DNA of 64,000 nt. Source: JBCCGR01 sp039029195. Its GTDB lineage: Bacteria > Pseudomonadota > Alphaproteobacteria > Rhizobiales > Rhizobiaceae. Below the pieces are notes generated by a model. It was not told the origin of the DNA, searched no databases, and worked only from the letters and a program-made list of their open reading frames with translations. The stretch lies in the NCBI GenBank assembly GCA_039029195.1, contig JBCCGR010000002.1, positions 186,001-250,000 on the forward strand. The letters are read 5' to 3'. A program made the translations under genes and the position numbers. Of this stretch, positions 26,262 to 34,221 are shown one piece after another (the first letter of the stretch is position 1; every line of letters starts with the position of its first letter).

Positions 26262-27419
26262 CTACAGATCGTTGATGTAATTCACGAACGGTGTGACGTT
26301 GGATGCGTTGTAGGCGTCCTGCACCTGCTGTTGGGTCATACCATAGGCCAGATCAGCGTCGGAACCGGTCAACGTGATTGTAAGCGACTGAGACAGGGCG
26401 TAGGCATCACCCCAGCTTGTTTGCGCATTTGTCAGATCAGTCTGCACACTTGACCAGTCGCTTGAATTGTAGTCATCGCTGGCATCGTTGATGTCGGTGA
26501 TTGCGTTGTTCACATCGGTTTCGATCTGCTGCCACACATCCAATATCTGCTGGAGTTTGGACTCAACGGTTGAGACCTGATTGGCAAAACCCTGATACTG
26601 GTTGGCGAGCGCACTCAGTGCCGCCATATCGGATGTGTCATTGTCCATTTCGGTGGTTAACTGCCCAACTGTCTCGTAGGCATCGTAGAGCTTCACCGCA
26701 TCAAGTGCGATCATCGCCACTTGAATGAGAATTGTCGGGCCAAACAACAACCAAACAAGTCCGCCCTCAGGCCAGGCAGCGACCGTTGCAAGCGTTGAAA
26801 CGCAGGCCTCCGCCACCGCCAAACCGGTCAGTTGACCAATATCCTCCCAATAATCCTTGATCTGCTCATTGAGATTGTCGATCGACTGGTTGAGCTGGTT
26901 GATCTGGTCCTGATCGGCATCAGATGCCTGCACTGCCTGGTTCACCACTGTGTTGAGCTGGGTCGCCATGTTGGGGACCGTATCACTGAAATCCTGTATC
27001 GCGGTGATGGTGCTTTGCAAAAACACGGTGATCAGGTTCAGTGTGCTGCTCAGTGTGTTGAGATCCGCGTTGAGCGCACTTTTTGCCGAGTTGCTGGTTG
27101 GGTCGCTGATGAGGGTGGAAGTGTTGTTGAGCGCGTCTGTCAGCGTTGCTGTGATTGTGCTTTCATAATTGTTGATCTCAGCCGGAGTTGCCTCAAGTTT
27201 GACGATCACACTGTTGGCCCATATCAACGCTTCCCGCGTCGCGGCCTCATAGGCGCTTGTAATATCCGACCAGTTCGATGGGTTGGTGTGCAGATTTGGC
27301 AGCTTCGACGCCATGACGGCAGTGCAAAACGACGCGACAAATAAAACGTCTCGTTGATATTGCAGTTGAGCGCTCTGGGCAGATTGGGCGTTGTTCGCCA
27401 AGGCGGCGCTGATGGACAT
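26262..27419 (-). CDS. Second gene of a tandem paralogue pair; candidate alpha-helical pore-forming toxin-like protein
   Basis: I do not recognise this 385-residue protein by name. It has no signal peptide and is helix-rich with many Asn, Asp, Ser, Thr and Gln. Long helices (about 50-190) lead into a central hydrophobic hairpin (about 195-240) with a WPEG turn at 216-219, then a second helical half (about 250-345). It aligns without gaps to the upstream neighbour at about 40% identity. Its hairpin carries more charge (WEDIGQ, AEA) than its partner's. The ATG at 27419 has GAGGAG 6-8 bases upstream. Helical bundle plus hydrophobic head recalls HBL/NHE, ClyA and XaxAB toxins; this is inference from architecture only. 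The composition differs from its housekeeping neighbours. Confidence 0.5.
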   Translation of the reverse strand: MSISAALANNAQSAQSAQLQYQRDVLFVASFCTAVMASKLPNLHTNPSNWSDITSAYEAATREALIWANSVIVKLEATPAEINNYESTITATLTDALNNTSTLISDPTSNSAKSALNADLNTLSSTLNLITVFLQSTITAIQDFSDTVPNMATQLNTVVNQAVQASDADQDQINQLNQSIDNLNEQIKDYWEDIGQLTGLAVAEACVSTLATVAAWPEGGLVWLLFGPTILIQVAMIALDAVKLYDAYETVGQLTTEMDNDTSDMAALSALANQYQGFANQVSTVESKLQQILDVWQQIETDVNNAITDINDASDDYNSSDWSSVQTDLTNAQTSWGDAYALSQSLTITLTGSDADLAYGMTQQQVQDAYNASNVTPFVNYINDL

Positions 27420-27497
27420 GGAGGTCTCCTCTTCTATCCATGAATTGTGAAAGTGCGTTCAAAGAGCCCGCCAGATCGGAAACCTAGCGAAACGACG

Positions 27498-28655
27498 TCA
27501 GAGCGAGTTCAGATATTGAATGATCGGCGTGTTGGTGCCGTTGTTGATTGCGGCTTCAAAATCATCCTGGCTCATATTCAGATTGACGTCCGCATTGGAG
27601 GCCTGAATGTTGAACGTCAGCAACAGGCTGATCCCATATGCCTCCTGCCAATCGGTCAGCGCTGTATTGAGATCATTCTCCAGATCCTGCCATTGGCCGG
27701 TTCCGAAATCGTCGCCACCGGTGGTAATTTCATTGGCAGCGTCTTCAATTGCTGTCTGAACAACCTGCCATACGGACAGGATTTCCGTCAGGGTGTTTTG
27801 AACCTGAACTGCCTGAGTGGAAAAGGTGGAATATTGCTGGGACAAGGCGCTGAGCGCGCCCATGTCCGCTGTTATTCCGGTAATTTCTTTCTGGTCGCCC
27901 TCAATTGACTGTTTGGCAGTCTGAATATTGCTCCATTGAACGAGGATGAAGCCACCGGCTAGCAAAACGGCGGGGATTGTTTCCATCCATATTGTTGCAC
28001 CCTCGGGCCAATCCGCAATTGTTGCCACAACCGCAACGATAACATTCAGTACAGCAACACCTGCGGCCACTCCGATTGCAATCCAGTAGTTCTTTATCGA
28101 GTTGTTGAGGTCAGCGATCGAGTCATTGAGATTGTCAATCTGCTGCTGATCGGCATTAGACGCATCGATGGAATCCTGAACAATGGTGGCAAACTGGGTA
28201 GCCATATCACTAACGCCGGACTGAAAACCGTCGAGTGTTGTCACCATGCCTTCAACATAGCCAACCACCAGACCAAGGTCAGAGGAAAGCTGCTTCAGAT
28301 CATTGTAAACATTGGTGCGGGCCGTGTTGTCATTCGGATTGGAAACCAGCGTTGTCGTATTGCTTAAGGCGTCCTGAAGCGCGGAAGTGATGCTATCGTT
28401 CCACTGGTTCACTTCTTCGGGCGTGGAAATGAGCTGAGCCAGTGCGGTGTTCGCCCAAACCAATGCATCGGAATTGGCCTTGTCATAGGCAGTGGTGATT
28501 TCCTTCCAATTGTCGGGATTTTCGTTCAGTGCAGGCAGGGAACTGGCCAACACTGACGCGCAAAACCAGGTGACGAACACAACATCCTGTTGATAGCGCT
28601 GATGCGCTTGCTGCAGTTTCTGTTTGTTTTCAGATAAAGACGTAGAAATAGCCAC
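27498..28655 (-). CDS. First gene of the tandem paralogue pair; candidate alpha-helical pore-forming toxin-like protein
   Basis: A 385-residue protein once the start is placed at the GTG at 28655. That start has GGGGGA 7 bases upstream and begins at the residue matching the partner's Met. A longer frame from 28700 has no ribosome-binding site. The layout is the same as in the partner: an N-terminal conserved block (YQQDVVFV, then FCASVLAS and LNENPDNW), long helices and a C-terminal helical half ending YLNSL. The central segment of about 50 residues (191-240) is almost entirely hydrophobic around WPEG at 216-219, long enough for a membrane hairpin. The two genes are 78 bases apart and probably form one operon. 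No immunity or secretion gene is adjacent. No family is certain. Confidence 0.5.
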   Translation of the reverse strand: MAISTSLSENKQKLQQAHQRYQQDVVFVTWFCASVLASSLPALNENPDNWKEITTAYDKANSDALVWANTALAQLISTPEEVNQWNDSITSALQDALSNTTTLVSNPNDNTARTNVYNDLKQLSSDLGLVVGYVEGMVTTLDGFQSGVSDMATQFATIVQDSIDASNADQQQIDNLNDSIADLNNSIKNYWIAIGVAAGVAVLNVIVAVVATIADWPEGATIWMETIPAVLLAGGFILVQWSNIQTAKQSIEGDQKEITGITADMGALSALSQQYSTFSTQAVQVQNTLTEILSVWQVVQTAIEDAANEITTGGDDFGTGQWQDLENDLNTALTDWQEAYGISLLLTFNIQASNADVNLNMSQDDFEAAINNGTNTPIIQYLNSL

Positions 28656-28800
28656 AGTATATCCCCCAAAACAACAACATCCGCTTTCCCCAAAGCGCAC
28701 GTGGCTTCAATTGATCAGGAGTAAAGTTCCGCACATCATTTGGATGTGTGTCAATCTATTTGAGAGATACTGCAATCAGCGTGTGACGTATTACACACCA
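28656..28800 (-). promoter_or_regulatory. Leader and putative control region of the paralogue pair
   Basis: Three dyads cluster here. CGCTTT-CCCC-AAAGCG (28682-28697) would form a hairpin in the message 27 bases ahead of the GTG start. CACATC-N5-GATGTG (28732-28748) abuts a TTGACA -35-like hexamer on the minus strand (28749-28754). GTGTG-N8-CACAC (28781-28798) lies farther upstream. No good -10 is found at 16-18 bases from TTGACA, so the promoter may need an activator or may lie elsewhere. Confidence 0.35.
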
Positions 28801-28874
28801 ACGGAAAAGCGCTCTTGCGGCGCAAAGGGCAATACAATTGTTGACCGAAGTCTTTGAGTCGAATGTGCGGTGCT

Positions 28875-30008
28875 CTAGTCCGCCAACCCGTCAAAAAAGG
28901 TCTTCATCCGCGCGAAAAACCCTTCGGATTCCGGGCTGTTTTCCTTGGACGATTCCTGTTCGAATTCTTCGAGCAGCTCTCTTTGTCGACGCGAGAGTTT
29001 CTGTGGGGTTTCGATCGCAACCTGGATGTACATGTCGCCAAATTGCGAAGAGCGCAGTACCGGCATGCCCTTGCCCTTCAGGCGGAATTGCTTGCCGTGC
29101 TGGGTGCCTTCCGGCACCTTCACGCGGGTCTTGCTGCCGTCAATGGTGGCGACTTCAAACTGACCGCCGAGTGCAGCCGATGTCATAGAAATCGGGACCC
29201 GGCAGAAAATATCGGCCCCGTCGCGCTGAAAGAACTCATGCGGTTTGACCGACAGGAAAATGTAAAGGTCACCCGCTGGGCCACCTTGCAGACCGGCTTC
29301 TCCTTCGCCCGCGAGTCGAATGCGCGTACCATCTTCAATACCGGCGGGGATGTTGACGGAAAGTGATTTACGTTGAGTCACCCGACCCGTGCCGGAACAG
29401 TCCGTGCAGGGATCGGAAATAACCTCACCACGCCCATGACAGTTTGGGCAGGTGCGTTCGATTGAAAAGAAGCCCTGGCTTGCACGAACCCGACCACTGC
29501 CGCTGCACATGCCGCAGGTCGATGGCGATGTGCCGGGCTTGGCGCCACTTCCGGAGCAGGTTTCGCAGGTGACGGTTGTTGGAACTTCAACCTCTGCGGC
29601 TTTGCCCTCAAACGCTTCCTCAAGCGTGACTTCCATATTGTAGCGAAGATCAGCACCACGCTGACGGCTACTGCCACCGCCGCGACGGCCGCCCATCATT
29701 TCCCCGAAGATGTCTTCGAAGATGTCGCCCATTCCGCCGCCGCCGAACCCGCCGCCAAATGGACCGGCACCGCCCCCGCCCTGTTCAAAGGCAGCGTGGC
29801 CAAAACGGTCGTAGGCGGCGCGTTTTTGCGGATCTTTTAGGGATTCGTAGGCTTCGTTGATTTCCTTGAACTTGGACTCAGCTTCCTTGTTCCCCGGATT
29901 ACGGTCCGGGTGATATTTCATCGCCTGCTTGCGGAAAGCGCTTTTCAGCGTCTTTTCGTCAGCATCCTGCGATACGCCAAGTGTTTCGTAGAAATCGGGC
30001 TTCGACAT
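28875..30008 (-). CDS. dnaJ: Chaperone protein DnaJ
   Basis: A 377-residue type I J-protein. The J domain (1-70) contains the HPD tripeptide in KYHPDRNPGN. The Gly/Phe-rich linker (about 77-115) is followed by a zinc domain with four CxxCxGxG-type repeats (CETCSGSG, CGMCSGSG, CPNCHGRG, CTDCSGTG), then the substrate-binding C-terminal domains. It stimulates the DnaK ATPase and delivers clients. It lies 116 bases downstream of dnaK on the same strand. Confidence 0.98.
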   Translation of the reverse strand: MSKPDFYETLGVSQDADEKTLKSAFRKQAMKYHPDRNPGNKEAESKFKEINEAYESLKDPQKRAAYDRFGHAAFEQGGGGAGPFGGGFGGGGMGDIFEDIFGEMMGGRRGGGSSRQRGADLRYNMEVTLEEAFEGKAAEVEVPTTVTCETCSGSGAKPGTSPSTCGMCSGSGRVRASQGFFSIERTCPNCHGRGEVISDPCTDCSGTGRVTQRKSLSVNIPAGIEDGTRIRLAGEGEAGLQGGPAGDLYIFLSVKPHEFFQRDGADIFCRVPISMTSAALGGQFEVATIDGSKTRVKVPEGTQHGKQFRLKGKGMPVLRSSQFGDMYIQVAIETPQKLSRRQRELLEEFEQESSKENSPESEGFFARMKTFFDGLAD

Positions 30009-30124
30009 CGGCCGTTATCTTTTCAATCAGTACGCATGTTTGGCAGCGCTGCCCGGACAGTGAAACGGGGCAGTCACATTGACCGCCCCGTGTGCAGTTC
30101 TCTCAGCGCAAGACGGTCAACGTC

Positions 30125-32047
30125 TTACGCCGATTTCTTTTCGTCTTCGTCGTCGATTTCCTCGAAATCAGCGTCGACAACGTCTTCGTCCTTGGCTGCA
30201 TCAGCGGCAGCGTCGGCCGCAGCGGCAGCTTCTTCATCGGACTGCTGCGATTCGTAGATCGCCTGACCCATTTTCATGGAGGCTTCTGCGAGCACGGTTG
30301 CCTTGGCGGTGATCTCAGCCGGGTCTTCTGAATCCAGAACACCCTTCAGATCTTCCATGGCAGCCTCGATTGCCGTCTTGTCTTCTTCTGAGACCTTGTC
30401 GGCATGCTCCTCGAGAGATTTCTCGGTTGAGTGAAGCATGGCTTCAGCCTGGTTCTTGGCCTCAACCAGCTCACGACGCTTCTTGTCGTCATCAGCATTG
30501 GCTTCGGCGTCCTGAACCATCTGTTCGATCTCGTCATCCGACAGACCGCCAGAGGCCTGAATACGGATCTCGTGGCTCTTGCCTGTGCCTTTGTCCTTCG
30601 CGGAAACATTCACGATGCCGTTGGCGTCGATGTCAAACGTCACCTCAATCTGAGGAACGCCGCGCGGCGCAGGTGGAATGCCGACCAAATCAAACTGACC
30701 AAGCAGCTTGTTGTCGGAAGCCATTTCACGCTCACCCTGCGAGACACGAATGGTCACAGCATTCTGATTGTCTTCTGCGGTGGAGAAGGTCTGGCTCTTC
30801 TTGGTTGGGATTGTGGTGTTGCGATCAATCAACCGTGTGAAGACACCACCAAGCGTTTCAATGCCGAGAGACAGTGGAGTGACATCGAGAAGCAGAACGT
30901 CGGTTACGTCGCCCTGCAGAACGCCGGCCTGAATGGCAGCGCCCATGGCAACAACTTCGTCAGGGTTCACACCCTTGTGGGGTTCCTTGCCAAAGAAGTC
31001 CTGAACGGTTTCCTGAATTTTTGGCATACGGGTCATGCCGCCAACGAGAACAACCTCGTCAATCTCACCAGCAGAAAGACCAGCGTCCTTCAGAGCGGAC
31101 TGGCATGGGCCGATGGTGCGCTTCACAAGATCAGCAACCAGCGCTTCGAACTTGGCGCGGGTGAGCTTCAGCGTCATGTGCTTCGGACCGGAAGCATCTG
31201 CGGTGATGAAAGGCAGGTTGATCTCGGTCTGGGCTGAGGAGGAGAGTTCGATCTTCGCCTTTTCAGCGGCTTCTTTCAGACGCTGCAGGGCAAGCTTGTC
31301 GCCTTTCAGGTCAATGCCGTTTTCTTTCTTGAATTCGGCAGCCAGATAATCGACCAGCGCCATGTCAAAGTCTTCACCGCCAAGGAACGTATCGCCATTG
31401 GTCGATTTCACTTCAAACACGCCGTCGCCAATTTCCAGAACGGAAATATCGAACGTGCCACCGCCAAGGTCGTAAACGGCGATGGTCTTGCCGTCGTTCT
31501 TTTCCATTCCATAGGAAAGGGCGGCAGCCGTTGGTTCGTTGATGATGCGCAGAACTTCAAGACCGGCAATCTTGCCTGCATCCTTGGTGGCCTGACGCTG
31601 GGCATCGTTAAAATAGGCTGGAACGGTGATAACGGCCTGCTCGACCTTCTCACCAAGATAGGCTTCAGCGGTTTCCTTCATCTTCTGAAGAATCATCGCA
31701 GAAATCTGTGAAGGTGACATGGCTTCGTCGCCGGCCTGCACCCAGGCATCGCCATTGTCAGCCTTGACGATGGAATAAGGAACCAGATCCTGGTCCTTTT
31801 TGACGGTCTTGTCTTCAAACCGGCGGCCAATCAGGCGCTTCACAGCAAAAAGCGTGTTTTCCGGGTTGGTGACCGCCTGACGTTTGGCAGGCTGCCCAAC
31901 AAGACGCTCACCATCGTCAGTGAAGGCCACCATGGACGGTGTGGTACGTGCGCCTTCTGCATTTTCGATAACTTTTGGATTTTTGCCATCCATGACGGCA
32001 ACGCACGAATTGGTCGTGCCCAGGTCGATGCCGATTACTTTCGCCAT
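30125..32047 (-). CDS. dnaK: Chaperone protein DnaK (Hsp70)
   Basis: A 640-residue Hsp70. The N-terminal ATPase domain begins KVIGIDLGTTNSCVAVMDG and includes the YDLGGGTFDISVLE phosphate loop and VLVGGMTRMP. The linker DVLLLDVTPLSLG leads into the substrate-binding domain. The lid ends in an Ala-rich then acidic tail (DEDVVDADFEEI). AGGAG lies upstream of the ATG. A promoter is proposed about 200 bases upstream (32250-32278). No CIRCE element is visible, so control by a sigma factor such as RpoH is likely. Confidence 0.98.
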   Translation of the reverse strand: MAKVIGIDLGTTNSCVAVMDGKNPKVIENAEGARTTPSMVAFTDDGERLVGQPAKRQAVTNPENTLFAVKRLIGRRFEDKTVKKDQDLVPYSIVKADNGDAWVQAGDEAMSPSQISAMILQKMKETAEAYLGEKVEQAVITVPAYFNDAQRQATKDAGKIAGLEVLRIINEPTAAALSYGMEKNDGKTIAVYDLGGGTFDISVLEIGDGVFEVKSTNGDTFLGGEDFDMALVDYLAAEFKKENGIDLKGDKLALQRLKEAAEKAKIELSSSAQTEINLPFITADASGPKHMTLKLTRAKFEALVADLVKRTIGPCQSALKDAGLSAGEIDEVVLVGGMTRMPKIQETVQDFFGKEPHKGVNPDEVVAMGAAIQAGVLQGDVTDVLLLDVTPLSLGIETLGGVFTRLIDRNTTIPTKKSQTFSTAEDNQNAVTIRVSQGEREMASDNKLLGQFDLVGIPPAPRGVPQIEVTFDIDANGIVNVSAKDKGTGKSHEIRIQASGGLSDDEIEQMVQDAEANADDDKKRRELVEAKNQAEAMLHSTEKSLEEHADKVSEEDKTAIEAAMEDLKGVLDSEDPAEITAKATVLAEASMKMGQAIYESQQSDEEAAAAADAAADAAKDEDVVDADFEEIDDEDEKKSA

Positions 32048-32437
32048 TACTCTTTCATCTCCTTTTCAGCGAGCCAGCCGGACCCTCCTTACCCGCCACG
32101 CAGGCAAGGAATTCGGCATCCCGGGCATCGGAAGCTGTCTCATCACGACGGTAAAACAGAAACCGGTGCCCCCACTGGCCCCTTTTCACGAGTGCCACAT
32201 CGAAACGTCAGGGGGATAAAATAGATCGGCCCTGCCGTGTGCTGGGCGCTATATAAGAATGCGCTCCGGTTGGCGCAAGCCTTTGAAAAGTACTCGCCAC
32301 GGTAAATCTTGTCTCAGGGAGACTGCCAGACAAATAGGTTGTTTTCGCGGGGGAGTGCACAGCCACACTATGAAGGCTGGATATGCCAGCCCTGAATTTG
32401 TAGGTTCGCTTGGAAATTCAATCTGAAAGGACATGAA
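32048..32437. other. Divergent intergenic region dnaK / secreted unknown
   Basis: These 390 bases hold the long dnaK leader (about 200 bases on the minus strand) and the dnaK promoter. On the other side lies the upstream region of the plus-strand secreted protein gene, with GAAAGG 7-9 bases before its ATG. I see no credible extra gene. Confidence 0.5.
32250..32278 (-). promoter_or_regulatory. Probable dnaK promoter
   Basis: On the minus strand TTGCGC (32273-32278) and TATATA (32250-32255) are 17 bases apart. Read as CTTGCG and CTTATATAG, it also resembles the alphaproteobacterial heat-shock (RpoH) pattern of CTTG followed by CYTATNT. It lies just over 200 bases before the dnaK start. Confidence 0.5.
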
Positions 32438-32869
32438 ATGCGCCTGATTGTACTGGTTGTGGGCCTGGGCTTGATGTTCTCCGCGATGAACGTCGCGAGC
32501 GCTCAGTCTGTCTACACGCCAAAACGCGGAAGTGCTGAACGAACGGCAATTTTGGACGCTGTCCGTCCGATCCTCGAATCCGTGACACGGGGACAGGTTG
32601 TATTTGTGGTTTCCCGTATGAGCGTCTTGGGTGACTGGGCCTTTATTCAGGTTGACCCGCAACGCCCTGGTGGCGGAGCCGTTGATCTTTCCCGCACCGG
32701 TTTTGGCAAGGAAATCGAATATATGGACGGTCTAACCACCCACGCCTTGCTTTTTCGCCGTCAAGGGATCTGGCGCCTCATCGACCGGGTTATCGGGCCC
32801 ACTGACGTTGCCTATCTGCATTGGCCCGATGTCTATCTGGCACCCCGGGCGATATTCGGTCTCGATTGA
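32438..32869 (+). CDS. Secreted protein of unknown function
   Basis: A 143-residue protein with a clear signal peptide (hydrophobic residues 3-18, likely cleavage after VASA). The mature part is about 120 residues, with several Trp, Arg and aromatic residues (GDWAFIQVDPQ, GIWRLIDRVIGPTDVAYLHW), and looks like a small periplasmic alpha/beta domain. I do not recognise the family. The stop overlaps the likely TTG start of the alkB-like gene (TTGA), so the two are probably co-translated. No partner explains its role. Confidence 0.7.
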   Translation: MRLIVLVVGLGLMFSAMNVASAQSVYTPKRGSAERTAILDAVRPILESVTRGQVVFVVSRMSVLGDWAFIQVDPQRPGGGAVDLSRTGFGKEIEYMDGLTTHALLFRRQGIWRLIDRVIGPTDVAYLHWPDVYLAPRAIFGLD

Positions 32870-33504
32870 GTTCAGTGGCGGATTTGTTTGGTAGCGCAGA
32901 AGCTCTGCCTGAAGGCGTGACACATTTTCCGAACCACTTTGACCGCGACCAACAGCAATCCCTGTTGGAGAGCATTAGAGCCGTTGTTGCAGATGCACCG
33001 CTCTACACACCAAAAATGCCCAAAACCGGAAAGCCGATGTCGGTTCGCATGTCCAACTGCGGTGAATTGGGCTGGGTCACGGACAAGGACCACGGCTATC
33101 GCTACCAGGGTCATCATCCGGAAACCGGAGAGCCTTGGCCGGCAATGCCTTCTGCGTTCGTTGAACTGTGGAACGCTGTCTCAGGATGCGAAGCGCCATC
33201 GCAAGCCGCGCTGATCAACTTTTACACGACCGCGTCGAAGATGGGGCTTCATCAGGATCGGGATGAGGAAGATTTTTCTGCGCCTGTGGTGTCGATTTCT
33301 CTTGGCGATGACTGTCGGTTCCGCATCGGCGGGACTTCGCGTGGTGGCAAAACCCAAAGTTTGATTCTGAAAAGCGGCGATGTGCTTGTTTTTGGAGGAA
33401 AATCACGTCTTGCCTATCATGGCGTTGACCGCATTTACCCCGGCACCAGCGATCTTTTGAAAGACGGAGGTCGCGTTAACGTCACGTTGCGGCGGGTTGG
33501 TTAG
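32866..33504 (+). CDS. alkB: AlkB-type 2-oxoglutarate-dependent dioxygenase
   Basis: A 212-residue Fe(II)/2-oxoglutarate dioxygenase that removes alkyl groups from DNA or RNA bases. The iron-binding facial triad is HQD in GLHQDRDEE and His in RLAYHGVDRI; the 2-oxoglutarate Arg is in RVNVTLRRV. LINFYTTASKMGLHQD and SISLGDDCRFRIGG are typical of bacterial AlkB. The start is uncertain: TTG at 32866 overlaps the previous stop, and GTG at 32875 is the next choice. No Ada-like gene is adjacent. Confidence 0.92.
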   Translation: MSSVADLFGSAEALPEGVTHFPNHFDRDQQQSLLESIRAVVADAPLYTPKMPKTGKPMSVRMSNCGELGWVTDKDHGYRYQGHHPETGEPWPAMPSAFVELWNAVSGCEAPSQAALINFYTTASKMGLHQDRDEEDFSAPVVSISLGDDCRFRIGGTSRGGKTQSLILKSGDVLVFGGKSRLAYHGVDRIYPGTSDLLKDGGRVNVTLRRVG

Positions 33505-34220
33505 TCGGAAATAAGCCGGACCACCGCCCCCAAAGTCTCATCGATATTATGGGTCACGTGATCGATTGTCGTGTGGTCATCAATCTGATGTTCCCAGCCC
33601 TCTGCCGAATGGTCAGAATCAGGGTGCGGTAAGACAAGCACCGTTGCCATGCCGAGTGCGTTTGGAACCATAAGATTGCGCGGCATGTCTTCGAACATGA
33701 TGGCGGTTCGAGGATTGATATCGTGATCGCTCAAGAACTGTCGATAGGGTTCCGCTGCGGGCTTTGGCACAAAGTCGGCAGCCACAATGTCGAACACGCC
33801 GTCGAACAGATGGGAAATACCGAGCTGGTCCGTCGTTCGCTTTGCATGTTCAACGTCGCCGTTCGTAAAGATGTGTTTTCGACCCGGCAGTTTGGAAATC
33901 GCATCGCCAAGCACCGGGTTCTCCGGAACCGGCGAGTAATCAATATCGTGGACATCTGCGATGAAATGGTGCGGGTCCACGCCGTGCTCATCCATCAGGC
34001 CGCGCAGCGTCGTGCCATGGGTTCGATAAAGCTGCTTTTGAACGATGCGTGCCTTGTCTTTTGCAAGTCCCAATTCGCGCGCCACATAATCGGTCATCTT
34101 CCAATCGATCTGAGCGAACAGATCGCAGTGGCGGGGATAGAGCGTGTTGTCGAGGTCAAACACCCAGTCAGTGATTTTAGGTAGCCTGCGGGCAAACCCG
34201 TCGGACAGAGGGTTCACCAT
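33501..34220 (-). CDS. Pyrimidine 5'-nucleotidase (HAD family)
   Basis: A 239-residue HAD-superfamily phosphatase. The nucleophile motif is FDLDNTLYP (about residues 21-29), motif II is IFTNGDVEHA and motif IV is IMFEDMPRNL. The group dephosphorylates UMP and CMP. The ATG at 34220 is chosen because GGGGAG lies 5-6 bases upstream; the argB stop codon lies between site and start, which points to coupling with argB. It is convergent with alkB, overlapping its last 4 bases. Confidence 0.88.
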   Translation of the reverse strand: MVNPLSDGFARRLPKITDWVFDLDNTLYPRHCDLFAQIDWKMTDYVARELGLAKDKARIVQKQLYRTHGTTLRGLMDEHGVDPHHFIADVHDIDYSPVPENPVLGDAISKLPGRKHIFTNGDVEHAKRTTDQLGISHLFDGVFDIVAADFVPKPAAEPYRQFLSDHDINPRTAIMFEDMPRNLMVPNALGMATVLVLPHPDSDHSAEGWEHQIDDHTTIDHVTHNIDETLGAVVRLISD

Positions 34221-34221
34221 A

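Noticed and set aside
26262..28655. Reading the paralogue pair as phage tail or tape-measure fragments
   Set aside because: The two are complete, of equal length, gap-free in alignment, with good ribosome-binding sites, and no phage genes are nearby.
30431..31237. Antisense open frame of 268 codons across dnaK
   Set aside because: Shadow of the highly conserved dnaK frame; no protein-like features.
32048..32437. CIRCE (HrcA) element upstream of dnaK
   Set aside because: The expected TTAGCACTC-N9-GAGTGCTAA repeat was looked for and is not present.
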